Shown here piece by piece: positions 37,642 through 51,854 of a stretch of DNA of 64,000 nt. Every line of letters starts with the position of its first letter. The first letter of the stretch is position 1. The position numbers were made by a program, and so were the translations under genes. This stretch comes from Nakamurella panacisegetis (GTDB taxonomy: Bacteria > Actinomycetota > Actinomycetes > Mycobacteriales > Nakamurellaceae), in assembly GCF_900104535.1 (NCBI RefSeq), contig NZ_LT629710.1, positions 2,294,001 through 2,358,000 of the forward strand. Reading direction: 5' to 3'. The notes beneath the pieces are model-generated. The model did no database searches, was not told the DNA's origin, and saw only the letters and a list, made by a program, of their open reading frames with translations.

Positions 37642-38103
37642 TCAGGCCAACCGGGACGGGAAGCCGCCGGTGGCCACGGGCGACCAGCGGGTCGGGGTGA
37701 AGCGGAGCAGGCATTTGCCCTGCACCGTCATCGCGTGGCGGTATTCGTCCCAATCGGGGTGCTCACCGGCGATGCTGCGGAAGTACTCGACCAGCGGCTC
37801 CATCGCCTCGGGCAGATCGAGAACCTCGGCGTCACAGTCGATGTGCACCCAGGCCCCGCCGAAGTCGTCGGACAGCACCAGGACCGAGGCCTTGCCCTCC
37901 CGGCGGACGTTGTGCACCTTGGCCCGTTCGGGATAACTGGAGACGACGATGCGACCTTCGGCGTCCACGCCCCCGGACACCGGTGAGCTCTGCACGCCAC
38001 CGTCCGCTCGCCACGTCGTCACGATCATGTTGTGACGTGGACGGACGAAGTCCAGCAGGTTCTTCCGGTCGACCTCGGTCGTCGTGGCTACGGTGCGGGC
38101 CAT
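37642..38103 (-). CDS. PPOX-class flavin/F420-dependent oxidoreductase
   Basis: 153-residue split-barrel protein of the pyridoxamine-phosphate-oxidase-like superfamily. Actinobacterial members of this size bind F420 or FMN and reduce diverse small molecules. It shows NLLDFVRPRHNMIVTTWRADGG, then VQSSPVSGGVDAEGRIVVSSYPERAKVHNVRR, the usual cofactor-binding stretches. The ATG at 38103 sits 4 bases after the stop of the upstream NmrA-like gene, indicating an operon. Cofactor choice is inferred from the family. Confidence 0.83.
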   Translation of the reverse strand: MARTVATTTEVDRKNLLDFVRPRHNMIVTTWRADGGVQSSPVSGGVDAEGRIVVSSYPERAKVHNVRREGKASVLVLSDDFGGAWVHIDCDAEVLDLPEAMEPLVEYFRSIAGEHPDWDEYRHAMTVQGKCLLRFTPTRWSPVATGGFPSRLA

Positions 38104-38107
38104 GGGG

Positions 38108-38806
38108 TCAGTTCTCCCCGTTCTCGGCGGTCGGGGCACCCTCGGCGCCCGCGAGCACGGTGGCGGCTACGGCCTCGGCGATCGGATGACGCCCCGACAC
38201 CAGGTCTAGGGAGAGCCCGGCCGTGCGGGGCTCGTCCAGCAGAGCGACCAGGACGGCGGCGACGTCCTCACGTGGCACCGAACCCCGTCCGACGCGGGTG
38301 GTCAGCGTGACGTGTCCGCTGCCCGACTCGCTGGTCAGCGCGCCCGGGCGGATCACCGTCCAGTCCAGGTCGCGGGTGCGCAGATCCTCGTCGGCCGCCT
38401 GCTTGGCCGTCATGTAGGCGGCGAACACCGGGTCGTGTTCGGGTTGCGCCCCGGCGTCGGAGCCGATCGCCGACACCAGCAGATAACGGCGAACCCCGGC
38501 CAGGATCGCGGCGTCGGCCAGCAGCGCCGCTCCGGCCCGGTCGACCGAATCCTTGCGCTCGGCCGAACTGCCCGCCCCGGCCCCGGCCGCGAAGACGACC
38601 GCGTCCGCGCCGGACAGGTGCTCGGAAAGGGCAGCCGCCGTGGTGTTCTCGAGATCGATGAGGACCGGGTAGGCGCCGGCCGCGATGACGTCGGCTTCGT
38701 GCAGGGGATTGCGGATCAGCCCCACCGGATGGTCGCCCCGCTCGGCCAGCAGCCGCTCCAGATGGAGTGCGATTCGTCCATGGCCACCTGCAATGACAAC
38801 CTTCAT
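38108..38806 (-). CDS. NAD(P)-binding NmrA/SDR-like protein
   Basis: 232-residue atypical short-chain dehydrogenase. It has the GxxGxxG nucleotide-binding motif (IAGGHGRIALHL), AVVFAAGAGAGS after strand 4, and the YMTAKQAADEDLR segment with the Tyr/Lys pair. WTVIRPGALT follows, typical of NmrA-like and YwnB-like NADPH-binding proteins. Likely a redox sensor or reductase; no substrate is evident. The ATG at 38806 is used, since the frame open to 38851 adds an unlike leader. First gene of a two-gene unit with the PPOX gene. Confidence 0.82.
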   Translation of the reverse strand: MKVVIAGGHGRIALHLERLLAERGDHPVGLIRNPLHEADVIAAGAYPVLIDLENTTAAALSEHLSGADAVVFAAGAGAGSSAERKDSVDRAGAALLADAAILAGVRRYLLVSAIGSDAGAQPEHDPVFAAYMTAKQAADEDLRTRDLDWTVIRPGALTSESGSGHVTLTTRVGRGSVPREDVAAVLVALLDEPRTAGLSLDLVSGRHPIAEAVAATVLAGAEGAPTAENGEN

Positions 38807-38930
38807 CACTCCACGGTACTCAGGGGGACCCCGACCCCCGGTCGGCGCCACCTACATTTGCGTTCCGTCGCCGATGAGGACCGGCCCGGAGGAGGCATGG
38901 GAGACTCGGGATGCCACTACTATCGGGGCC

Positions 38931-39149
38931 GTGGCTCCCTCCCGACAGCCCGGCGCGAAGAAGCCGCCGGCCCCGAAGTACGACCGCCTGCTCGCGGTGG
39001 TGATCTGGCTGGTCACCGGCCTCCTGGCCGGGCTGGCCATCGGTATCTTCACCGGGCACGGCTGGCTGTGGCTGATCGTCGGCGCCCTGGCCGGAATCGT
39101 GCTGGCGCTGTGGCGGACCAAGCCGGAGCAGCCCATCGAACCGGACTGA
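38931..39149 (+). CDS. Small two-helix membrane protein (72 aa)
   Basis: From the GTG at 38931: a basic, Pro/Lys-rich N-terminus followed by two hydrophobic helices (LLAVVIWLVTGLLAGLAIGIF and LWLIVGALAGIVLAL), then a short charged tail. The helices are joined by a GHGW turn. No family recognised. The frame is open further upstream, but that part overlaps the divergent gene's leader. Confidence 0.6.
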   Translation: MAPSRQPGAKKPPAPKYDRLLAVVIWLVTGLLAGLAIGIFTGHGWLWLIVGALAGIVLALWRTKPEQPIEPD

Positions 39150-39202
39150 CGGTCGCGGCCGGCCGGGGGTAGCGTGAAAAGATCACGTCAGACGTCGATC
39201 GG

Positions 39203-39496
39203 ATGAACATCATGGCCACCGCTACCTGGAACGGCGCCGTCATCGCGCAGAGCGACTCCACCGAGATCGTGGAGGGCAACCACTACTTCCCGCTGGAATC
39301 GGTGAAGACCGAGTATCTGCTGGCCTCCGCCACCACCTCGGTCTGCCCGTGGAAGGGCACCGCCTCGTACTACACGCTGTCGGTCGGTGGAGAGCAGAAC
39401 CCGGACGCGGCTTGGTACTACCCGGCTCCGAAGGACGCGGCCGCGCAGATCAAGGACCACGTCGCCTTCTGGAAGGGCGTCACCGTCACCGACTGA
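39203..39496 (+). CDS. DUF427 domain protein
   Basis: 97-residue protein of the DUF427 family (PF04248), a small beta-rich fold of unknown function. Characteristic strings are WNGAVIAQSD near the start, GNHYFPLESV, SVCPWKGTASYY, and AWYYPAPKDAA. Two in-frame ATGs (39203, 39212) lie 9 bases apart; the second has a GGAT element at close spacing and may be the real start. Confidence 0.9.
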   Translation: MNIMATATWNGAVIAQSDSTEIVEGNHYFPLESVKTEYLLASATTSVCPWKGTASYYTLSVGGEQNPDAAWYYPAPKDAAAQIKDHVAFWKGVTVTD

Positions 39497-39498
39497 GC

Positions 39499-39795
39499 TC
39501 AGGCCGACCCGGATCTGAGCGCGGCGGCCCGCTTCTGGAGGTCGGCGACGACCGACCCCGGAGCCAGACCGCCGAGCAGGTCGGCCAGTCCGGCGACGAT
39601 GGACAGCAGCTCGGAGAACTCTCGATCGGGCTGCGCAACGGTGATCGCGGAGAACGGGAACGCGACGTTCACTCGGATCGACGGCGACACCACTTCGAGA
39701 TGCCGGGGCCGCCCTTCGTCGGCGTCCGCCGTGCGGCTGTGCGGCCCGGCGGCCGTCGCCGGGTGCCGCGATTGTTGCGTGGGCGAGATTGGCAT
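39499..39795 (-). CDS. Small hypothetical protein (98 aa)
   Basis: 98 residues from the ATG at 39795, which has GAAGGGG upstream. A disordered Ser/Thr/His-rich N-terminus (about 35 residues) precedes a conserved-looking segment with VSPSIRVNVAFPFSAITVAQPD and a helix LLSIVAGLADLLGGL. No family recognised. An ATG at 39831 is also in frame. Its stop is 2 bases from the convergent DUF427 stop. Confidence 0.6.
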   Translation of the reverse strand: MPISPTQQSRHPATAAGPHSRTADADEGRPRHLEVVSPSIRVNVAFPFSAITVAQPDREFSELLSIVAGLADLLGGLAPGSVVADLQKRAAALRSGSA

Positions 39796-40020
39796 GAGGG
39801 GCCCCTTCCCGGTCGGATGTGTTGTCGCCATCGCACCGCCTGCCCCGGCCGGGGGCCAGGGCCGAAGGTCATCAGGATCGCCCCGGGCGGATCGGCTGCG
39901 GGGTATCCCTCCGCCCGATCGACCGCGTGGGGCCGCCGGCCCGACGACGGGACTTTCGGCCCTTTCGGCCCCCTCGGGGCCGCCGCCATCCTGGAGTCCA
40001 CGAGTTGGAGGAGGGTGCCG

Positions 40021-40668
40021 GTGGCCACGCAGACGGATCTGGAGCCGCAGTACGTCGCTCTCTACCGGGCGACGGCGGAGCCGCAGATCGTCATGGTTCC
40101 CGAAATGACCTTCCTGATGATCGACGGCACCGGTGACCCGGAGACCGGCGAGAGCTTTCAGCGTGCGATTCCGGTGCTGTACGGGCTGTCCTACACGGTG
40201 CGGTTCGCCCTCAAGCGGTCGCTGGGAGTCCAACACAAGGTCGGTGCACTCGAGGGCCTGTGGTGGGCGCCGGACATGGATGCCTTCCGCGTCAAGAACG
40301 GGGGCGACTGGCAGTGGACGATGATGATCCGCCAGCCGCCGGAGGTGAGCGCCGACCTGGTCGAGGCGGCGCGCGCGGAGCTGGCGGAGAAGAAGGACCT
40401 ACGCCGCTTGGACGACACCCGGCTCGAATCCTTCACCGAGGGTCGCGCGGCCCAGATCATGCACCTGGGTCCGTACGAGGCCGAAGGGCCGACCATCGCC
40501 CGCCTGCACGACTTCATCCATGAGCACGGCGGCCGCTTCGACGGCCGCTTCCAGAAACACCACGAGATCTACCTGGGTGATCCGCGGCGGAGCGCACCCG
40601 AGAGGCTCCGGACCATCCTTCGCCAGCCCTTCCTGGAAGCGGCCACCGCCACGTCCGGTGATCGGTGA
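40021..40668 (+). CDS. GyrI-like small-molecule-binding domain protein
   Basis: 215-residue soluble protein with the GyrI-like fold (SHS2-type), as in the effector domain of BmrR/AraC-type regulators and the SbmC gyrase inhibitor. Strings are MVPEMTFLMIDGTGDPETG, ALEGLWWAPDMDAF, WQWTMMIRQPP, AAQIMHLGPYEAEGPT and HEIYLGDPRRSAPE. Members without a DNA-binding domain bind or hydrolyse cyclopropanoid and other toxic small molecules. GGAGGAGGG upstream supports the GTG at 40021. Its TGA overlaps an ATG at 40665, though the next gene probably starts later. Confidence 0.85.
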   Translation: MATQTDLEPQYVALYRATAEPQIVMVPEMTFLMIDGTGDPETGESFQRAIPVLYGLSYTVRFALKRSLGVQHKVGALEGLWWAPDMDAFRVKNGGDWQWTMMIRQPPEVSADLVEAARAELAEKKDLRRLDDTRLESFTEGRAAQIMHLGPYEAEGPTIARLHDFIHEHGGRFDGRFQKHHEIYLGDPRRSAPERLRTILRQPFLEAATATSGDR

Positions 40669-40721
40669 ACACCCAACGCCCGCCCGACCGGCGGACCCAC
40701 CACAACCAAAGGAGAAGAGCT

Positions 40722-41096
40722 GTGAGCACCGCCCAGAAGGATTCCGCCGCCCAGGCCGACGTCGTCACTTCCTCGAACCCGCCGAGAACCCGGATGGGCA
40801 CGAAGTTCCGGGGGGACGCGATGGTCGCCAAGGTCAAGGAGTTGCTCCACCAGGGGACCGTCCGGCGCATCGTCGTGAAGAACGACGAGGGCCACCCGGT
40901 CCTCGAGATTCCGGTGACCGCCGGGGTCGTCGCCGCGGTCGTGGCGCCCGCGGTGACCGCGGTCGGAGCGGTGGCTGCCCTGGCCTACGACTGGACGATC
41001 GAGGTGGAGCACCGACCGGAGGAGATCGCGGCCTCCGGCGAGGTGCCCACCAAGGACGGCGAACCGGCAGAGAAGCCAGGCGCCGAACACACCTGA
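40722..41096 (+). CDS. DUF4342 domain protein
   Basis: 124 residues. A disordered 35-residue leader is followed by the DUF4342 core: VAKVKELLHQGTVRRIVVKNDEG, then VLEIPVTAGVVAAVVAPAVTAVGAVAAL, with a hydrophobic hairpin that may enter or touch the membrane. An acidic C-tail follows. Function unknown. The GTG at 40722 is chosen because GGAGA precedes it at normal spacing; the earlier ATG at 40665 has no such site. Confidence 0.85.
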   Translation: MSTAQKDSAAQADVVTSSNPPRTRMGTKFRGDAMVAKVKELLHQGTVRRIVVKNDEGHPVLEIPVTAGVVAAVVAPAVTAVGAVAALAYDWTIEVEHRPEEIAASGEVPTKDGEPAEKPGAEHT

Positions 41097-41158
41097 TCGG
41101 TCGGCGCGATCCGGACTCCGGTCGGGACAGCGGCGCCGGAGGCCGGGTCGCGACGACG

Positions 41159-41893
41159 TCAGCGGTCCGTCGACGCCCTGAGCGCGGCGATGGGCAGGGG
41201 CTCTGCGGTGCACGCCGAGAGGACCTGCTGGAGCGCCAGATCCTCGGCCGGTGACACCCACAGCGAGTACTTGACCTTCACGGCGATCTGCCGAGCGGCG
41301 TAGGCGCACCGATAGCTCTTGTGGGGCGGGAGCCAGGTGGCGGCGTCTCCGGCGCCCTTCTTCTGGTTGGACGCGCCGTCGACCGCGATCAAGTTGAGGG
41401 GATCGTTGGCGAGGTCGATCCGCTGCCCCCTGGTCAACTGTTGGGCGCCCTTCTGCCAGGCGTCGGCCAGAGCGACCACGTGGTCGATCTGGACGAGGGC
41501 GGACGTGTCGACTCCGCGGACGAAGGCGATCGTCGAGCCGGTGTACGGGTCGTCGAGCGTGCCGCTCTTCACCACACAATGGGCCGCGGTGGACACCGGC
41601 CGGGGCCGGCACACGATGCCCACCAGATCGCGCGAGAGGACATCGTCACGCGTGTCGAGACCGTTGCCGCCCCAGAGGGCGTGGTTGTCGTCGGTCCAGG
41701 CCGCGCCGAACTGGGCCCTCGAATAGCCGGTGAGGGGAGCCCGGCCCTTCACCGGCAGGGCCGCCAACGCCTGGAGGGCGGTCGAGGCGGCCGTCGCCGC
41801 CCGGGTCACCGGACCCGGCGACGCCGTGACGGCGGCGGCCGAGCAACCACAGCCCAGGAACAGCACGGCGACGAGCCAGATGATCGCGGGCAT
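41159..41893 (-). CDS. Secreted or lipid-anchored HNH nuclease (DUF1524-like)
   Basis: 244 residues. The N-terminus PAIIWLVAVLFLGCGC is a signal peptide with a lipobox-like end, so it is exported and perhaps lipidated. The mature part carries the GmrSD/DUF1524 HNH-like motif: QIDHVVALADAW with the catalytic His, NDPLNLIAVDGASNQKKG, and WLPPHKSYRCAYA, with a Cys pair that may form a disulfide. Such proteins are secreted nucleases of Gram-positive bacteria. The ATG at 41893 is chosen because the hydrophobic segment follows at once. Confidence 0.83.
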   Translation of the reverse strand: MPAIIWLVAVLFLGCGCSAAAVTASPGPVTRAATAASTALQALAALPVKGRAPLTGYSRAQFGAAWTDDNHALWGGNGLDTRDDVLSRDLVGIVCRPRPVSTAAHCVVKSGTLDDPYTGSTIAFVRGVDTSALVQIDHVVALADAWQKGAQQLTRGQRIDLANDPLNLIAVDGASNQKKGAGDAATWLPPHKSYRCAYAARQIAVKVKYSLWVSPAEDLALQQVLSACTAEPLPIAALRASTDR

Positions 41894-41960
41894 CGGCGTT
41901 CGTGCGGTGGTCACCGGGATGAGGCTGCCAGAGATCACCGACAATCCGGGCACCGGCGCG

Positions 41961-42014
41961 CCCGGCGTGAGACGCCAGCCCCCGGCGTGAGACGCCAGCC
42001 CCCGGCGTGAGCCG

Positions 42015-42020
<6 letters not shown>
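41961..42020. repeat. 20-bp tandem repeat, about 2.7 copies
   Basis: Two identical 20-base units at 41961-41980 and 41981-42000 (CCCGGCGTGAGACGCCAGCC). A third diverged copy begins at 42001 and runs into the 3' end of the UvrA-like gene. Each full unit contains GGCGT-GAG-ACGCC, a self-complementary hairpin, so the array forms stem-loops in series upstream of the secreted nuclease and after the UvrA-like gene. Terminator or regulatory role possible. Confidence 0.85.
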
Positions 42021-44390
<2,370 letters not shown>

Positions 44391-44504
44391 GTTCGCTCCC
44401 TGGTGCGGTGGGTCGGGCTGACGGCTGTGTCGATCAGGCTAGCCGCGGCTCGGAAGGTGGTGCTTCTCGATTCCTGACCCGTTCGGCCCTCTACGCTGGT
44501 CGCC

Positions 44505-45617
44505 ATGACGGTGCACCAGCTGTCCAAGGCCGATGCGCGGCGCATCTCGGTGCGGGCCAATCGGCTGGACCGGTCCCGGCCGACCGACGTGCTCGACACG
44601 GTGCGGCGGCTGACCGTGCTGCAGAACGACCCGACCGCAGCGGTGGCACCCAACGCCGATCTGGTGCTCTGGAGCCGCCTCGGCTCGACCTACCAGCCGC
44701 CCGATCTGCAGGCCGAACTCGAGGCCGGGACTTTGGTCGAGTTGTCCCTGATGATCCGGCCGGTCGAGGACCTGGTGCTGTACCGGGCCGGGATGGCGCA
44801 ATGGCGCACCGGCGACGGCCTGAAGCCCTGGCAGCGGGGTCTGCGGGACTGGCTGGAGGCCAACGACGGCTGTCGCCACGACATCCTGTACCGGCTGGAG
44901 TCGGACGGTCCGCTGACCAGCACCGAGTTGCCCGACACCTGTGACGTGCCGTGGGTCTCGAGCGGATGGACGCACAACCGCAACGTGCTGGAGATGCTGG
45001 AGATCATGACGGCCGCCGGCGAGGTCGCAGTGGTCGGTCGGCGGGGCCGGGAACGTTTGTGGGATCTGGCCTCTCGGGTCTATCCGGACGATCCGGTGGT
45101 GCCGGTGGAGGAGGCGCGGCGGATCCGGGACGAGAAGCGGCTCCGGTCGCTGGGGATCGCGCGGTCCCGAACCCAGGAGACACCGAACGAGCCGTGGAAC
45201 GTGGGGGAGGCCGGGGAGCCGGCCGTGATCGACGGCGTGAAAGGGACGTGGCGGGTGGACCCGGACCAACTGGGGCAACCGTTCTCGGGCCGCGCGGCCC
45301 TGCTGTCCCCGCTCGACCGCATGATCCACGACCGGAAGCGCATGGTCGACGTATTCGACTTCGACTACCAGCTGGAGATGTACAAACCGGCGGCCAGACG
45401 GCGCTGGGGCTACTTCGCGCTGCCGATCCTGTACGGCGATGCCCTGGTCGGGAAGGTCGACGCCACCGCCGACCGCAAGGCCGGCGTGCTGCGGGTCGAC
45501 GCCGTGCACCAGGACGTGCCGTTCAGCCCGACCATGGCTGCCGCCGTCGACCGGGAGATCACCGATCTGGCGCGATGGCTGCGTGTGGAGCTGTTGCGGC
45601 CAGCGATCGACCGATGA
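44505..45617 (+). CDS. AlkX/YcaQ-like DNA glycosylase family protein
   Basis: 370-residue protein of the HTH_42 winged-helix family. Characterised members are DNA glycosylases of alkylated bases and interstrand crosslinks: Streptomyces AlkZ protects against azinomycin, and E. coli YcaQ/AlkX unhooks crosslinks. A QxD triad (Q40-N-D42 in LTVLQNDPTAAV) occupies the catalytic position that is QxQ or QxD in the family. The substrate side chain between Q and D is Asn, not hydrophobic as usual. Late motifs include LLSPLDRMIHDRKR, then YFALPILYGDALVGKVD. It overlaps the convergent glycerate kinase by 59 bases. Confidence 0.85.
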   Translation: MTVHQLSKADARRISVRANRLDRSRPTDVLDTVRRLTVLQNDPTAAVAPNADLVLWSRLGSTYQPPDLQAELEAGTLVELSLMIRPVEDLVLYRAGMAQWRTGDGLKPWQRGLRDWLEANDGCRHDILYRLESDGPLTSTELPDTCDVPWVSSGWTHNRNVLEMLEIMTAAGEVAVVGRRGRERLWDLASRVYPDDPVVPVEEARRIRDEKRLRSLGIARSRTQETPNEPWNVGEAGEPAVIDGVKGTWRVDPDQLGQPFSGRAALLSPLDRMIHDRKRMVDVFDFDYQLEMYKPAARRRWGYFALPILYGDALVGKVDATADRKAGVLRVDAVHQDVPFSPTMAAAVDREITDLARWLRVELLRPAIDR

Positions 45618-46701
45618 GCTGCAGCAGTTCGGCCGCCCGGGCCATCGACGTCGCGAGGTCCGGTTCCAGCGCCGACAGCGGGTGAACCGCATCGAACCCC
45701 GCGGCGCGCCACTGGTTCTCGGTGAGCCGGCAGCGACCGCAGACGGCCACCACCGGCACTCCCGACGCCCGCGCGGCGCGCGCCACCCCGACCGGAGCCT
45801 TGCCGTGCAGGGTCTGCTCGTCGAGCGACCCCTCACCGGTGATCACCAGTGAGGCCGACGACAACCGGTCGGCGAAACCGATCAGGTCCAGCACCACGTC
45901 GATGCCCGGCACCAGCCGAGCGCCGAGCAGGGCCGCCCCGGCGAATCCGACGCCGCCGGCCGCGCCGGCGCCCGGAAGCGCGCGCAGATCCTCGGACGTG
46001 CGGCGGGACACGGCGTCGGCCCACACCGAGAGCGCTCGGTCGAGGAGGGCGACGGCGTCCGGGTCAGCACCCTTCTGCGGTCCGTACACGGCAGCCGCAC
46101 CGGTCGGGCCTAGGAGCGGGTTGTCGACGTCGCAGGCGATCAGCACCTCGGTGTCCGGCAGCGCCGGGTGCAGGCCGGCCAGGTCCACGGCGGCCAGGTC
46201 CAGCAGGGCTGCCCCGCCGGAGGGCAGTGGCCGCCCGGCGGAATCCAGCAGCCGGGCCCCGAGGGCAGCCACCATGCCGGCGCCTCCGTCGGTGCTCGCG
46301 CTGCCGCCGATGCCCAGCACGATGCGCCGGCAACCGGCGTCCAGCGCGGCTCCGAGCACGTCACCCACCCCACGGGTGGAGGCCGTCAACGGCGCCGGCC
46401 GACCACCGGGCAGTCGACCGAGCCCGCAGGCATCGGCCAGTTCGACCACCGCCGTGGTCCCGCGCCGGGCGAACCGGGTGCTGACCGTTTCACCGGTGGG
46501 GCCCGTGGCCATGACCGGGATCTCGTCGAACCCGGCGGCCAGCGCGGCGTCGAGGGTGCCGTCACCCCCGTCGGCCACCGGCATCAGATCGCACACCAGA
46601 TCGGGTCGAACCGCCGAGATGCCGCGGGCCAACGCCTGGCCGACCTGGAGTGCGGTCAGCGAACCCTTGAACTTGTCGCAGGCGATGAGCACCGTACCCA
46701 T
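45559..46701 (-). CDS. Glycerate kinase
   Basis: Phosphorylates D-glycerate (class I, GlxK-type, forming 2-phosphoglycerate). 380 residues. Motifs: IACDKFKGSLTA near the start, PVADGGDGTLDA, GIGGSASTDGGAGM near 120-135, CDVDNPLLGP, GAAGGVGFAG and ITGEGSLDEQT. It can close the glyoxylate-tartronate semialdehyde route that follows purine degradation, which suits the divergent xanthine dehydrogenase operon; other allantoin genes are not in the window. The last 59 bases overlap the convergent AlkX-like gene. Confidence 0.92.
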   Translation of the reverse strand: MGTVLIACDKFKGSLTALQVGQALARGISAVRPDLVCDLMPVADGGDGTLDAALAAGFDEIPVMATGPTGETVSTRFARRGTTAVVELADACGLGRLPGGRPAPLTASTRGVGDVLGAALDAGCRRIVLGIGGSASTDGGAGMVAALGARLLDSAGRPLPSGGAALLDLAAVDLAGLHPALPDTEVLIACDVDNPLLGPTGAAAVYGPQKGADPDAVALLDRALSVWADAVSRRTSEDLRALPGAGAAGGVGFAGAALLGARLVPGIDVVLDLIGFADRLSSASLVITGEGSLDEQTLHGKAPVGVARAARASGVPVVAVCGRCRLTENQWRAAGFDAVHPLSALEPDLATSMARAAELLQLIGRSLAATAPHAAIAPDR

Positions 46702-47061
46702 CGCGTCAGGCCAGGCCGGTGGCGCCCGGAGCGCGGTCGGACCGGCCGCGGATCCACCTGGGGCGGGCTGCGGTCACCTCGGGCACCGGTGCACCCACTC
46801 TCTCGTCGCGGTTCGAGCGCCGATGTCCATCATGAACCACCCCTGACGGCGAACGGCGATGGGGCACGACGGCGGCGATTGCCGCGTGACGAACCGGACA
46901 CGTGCCCGTCATGGCCGGATAGTAGGACTGGGGGATGACCACCTCCCGGCCCGGGACGCGGCCTGTTTCACACCGCGGAATGAGAGTGACGGAACCTTGG
47001 TCGGGCCCAGAGTGCCGCAGTACTGTTCGATACAGCGCATGTCGTGAGGGAGAAGAAATCC
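46702..47061. other. Divergent intergenic region before the xdh operon
   Basis: 360 bases with no convincing gene (short frames only). It should hold promoters for glycerate kinase (minus) and xdhA (plus). On the plus strand TTGGTC at 46997 and TACTGT at 47021, 18 bases apart, are a candidate sigma-70-like promoter. The element CTGT-TCGAT-ACAG lies just after, and GGGAG near 47048 is the probable ribosome site. Confidence 0.4.
46997..47026 (+). promoter_or_regulatory. Candidate promoter of the xdhABC-guanine deaminase operon
   Basis: TTGGTC (46997-47002), an 18-base spacer, TACTGT (47021-47026). The start codon is 35 bases further on. The short inverted repeat CTGT/ACAG around 47023-47035 could be an operator. 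Found by eye; low specificity in this GC-rich DNA. Confidence 0.3.
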
Positions 47062-48617
47062 GTGGAGCCTCAACTCGTGGTGAACGGCCGGTCGCGACTT
47101 CTCGGGGAGGTCGGGGGTCACGTCACCCTGTTGGAATGGCTGCGCTCCGCGGGCTACACCGGGTCAAAGGAAGGATGCGCCGAGGGCGAGTGCGGCGCCT
47201 GTGCGGTCCTGGTCGCCAGGCCGGACGGGGAATCGAGGTCCCGCTGGACGGCGATCAACGCCTGTCTGGTTCCCGCGGCCGGGCTGGATCAGCAGGAGAT
47301 CGTCACCGCCGAGGGTCTGGGTCGGCCGACCGCCCTGCATCCGGTCCAGGCGGAGATGGCGACTCGCGGCGGGTCTCAATGTGGTTACTGCACACCGGGT
47401 TTTGTCTGCTCCATGGCCTCCGAATTCTATCGAGCGGACCGTCGGCCGACCGGTCGGATCGAGCCCGCCCCATCGGCCGAGCCAAATGGCGGTGCTCGGC
47501 GGGCCGTTCGTGACCCGGGGGTCGAGTCCGCCGACGACCCCGCCGCTCCCGGCTCGGCGCCGGATCACGAGCACGGCCCCAACGGTTTCGATCTGCACGC
47601 GCTGTCCGGAAACCTGTGCCGTTGCACCGGATATCGGCCGATCCGGGACGCTGCGTACGCCCTCGGAGCGCCGGCCGACGACGATCCGCTGCAGGTGCGA
47701 CTGCAGCGACCGGCCCCGGAGCCGGCGCCGACCCGGATCAGCAGCGGGCAGGGCGACTTCGCCCGCCCGGTGACGCTCTCCGAAGCTCTGACCCTCCTCG
47801 CCGACCACCCGACGGCGCGGCTGGTGGCCGGTTCCACCGACTGGGGGGTCGAGCTGAACATCCGGCACGCGCGCACCGAGCTCACGATCGCCATCGACCG
47901 GCTGGCCGAGCTCCGCGAGCTGAACGTCAGCGATGACTTCATCGACATCGGGGCGGCGCTCAGCCTTTCCGAGGTCGAACGCGGCCTGGCCGGCCGGATC
48001 CCCTTGCTGGCCGAGCTCTTCCCGCAATTCGCATCCCGGCTGATCCGCAACGGGGCGACGCTGGGGGGCAACCTCGGCACCGGTTCGCCGATCGGCGATT
48101 CGTCACCGGCTCTGCTGGCCCTTGACGCCTCGCTGGTGCTGGCCCGGGCCGACGGCGAGCGCACGGTCCGGCTGGCGGACTACTTCACCGGATATCGCGA
48201 GTCGATCAAGGAGCCGGACGAATTGATCAGGTCGATCCGGATCCCGCGCCCACTGGCTCCGGTGACCGCGTTCCACAAGATCGCCAAGCGACGGTTCGAC
48301 GACATCTCCAGCGTCGCCGTTGCTTTCGCCCTCTGGCTGGAGCCCGGTGAGCCCGGGCGGCAGATGGTCACCGATCTCAAGATCGGCCTCGGCGGCGTCG
48401 CCGCGATCCCGTTGCGGGCCTTCGGAACCGAGGCCGCTCTGATCGGAAAGCCCTGGGATGCAGCTGCTGTTGCGGTGGCAGCGGAGGTCCTGGGTGGAGA
48501 GGGAACGCCCATGGGTGATCACCGGGCGAGCGCCCCCTATCGCGCGGCGACGCTGCGTACCTCACTGCTGAAGTTCTTCGCTCACCACCAGTCGCCGAAC
48601 CGGACGGAGGTCACGGC

Positions 48618-48621
<4 letters not shown>
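47062..48621 (+). CDS. xdhA: Xanthine dehydrogenase small subunit (2Fe-2S and FAD)
   Basis: Electron-transfer subunit of xanthine dehydrogenase. 519 residues from the GTG at 47062 (AGGGAGAAG upstream; another in-frame GTG at 47044). The first [2Fe-2S] cluster ligands are C39, C44, C47 and C68. The second cluster is C107, C110, C186 and C188 (QCGYC and NLCRCTGYRP). The distance between the halves of the second cluster is about 40 residues longer than usual; the insert (about 125-174) is Pro/Ala/Asp-rich. The FAD domain follows (RLVAGSTDWGVELN, ATLGGNLGTGSPIGDS). It overlaps xdhB by 4 bases. Confidence 0.92.
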
Positions 48622-51008
<2,387 letters not shown>

Positions 51009-51012
51009 CGCG

Positions 51013-51854
51013 ATGGACTGGCTCAGTGCGGTCCAGCAACTCCGGCGGGACAACCGGCCGGGGGTGATGGTCACGCTCGTCGAGGTACGCGGTCATGCGC
51101 CGCGCGACGCGGGCGCCAAGATGGTGGTGGGGGCCGACCACCTGTGGGGCAGCGTCGGCGGCGGCAACCTGGAGGAGGCGGCCGTCCGGCGGGCTCGCGC
51201 CATGATCGCCAGTGGGGCCACGGTGCCGGAGATGCAGGAGTCCCGGCTCAATGCCCACGCCCGGAACCCGCACGGGCAGCAGTGTTGTGGCGGGGTCGTC
51301 CGGCTGCTGCTGGAACCGTTGCCGGCGCGTCCGGTGATCGCCGTGTTCGGGATGGGGCACGTCGGATTCGAGCTGGCCCGGATCCTGTCCCGGCTCGACG
51401 TGGATTTGCACCTGGTCGACTCGCGCCCGGAACAACTGGACGAGCTGCGGCTGGCCGACGTCACCGGTGGCCCGGCCCAGGTGTCCGTCCAGCATCTGGT
51501 ACTAGGGGAGCAGGCGCTCGACCGGCTGCCCGCCGGCGCCCACGTGTTGATCATGACGCATGATCACGCCGAGGACTTCGCGCTGTGCGACGCCGCCCTG
51601 CGGCTCCCCGCACTGGGCAGCGTCGGACTGATCGGGTCCAGCGCGAAGTGGACGAGGTTCCAGTCGATGCTGGCCGAGGCCGGGCACGACGCGGCCGCCA
51701 TCGGCCGGATCCGGTGCCCGATCGGGATGCCCGAACTGCCGGGAAAGGAGCCCGCGGTGATCGCCGTGGGTATCGCGGCCCGGCTTCTGGAGCAGCGGGG
51801 CCGGTCGGCCGGCCCGGCCGAGATCGCCGACGGCCCTGGGTCAATGGTGTTGAC

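Noticed and set aside
46859-47047. Short coding frames between glycerate kinase and xdhA
   Set aside because: No codon bias, no domain and no ribosome site; the region is better read as a divergent promoter region.
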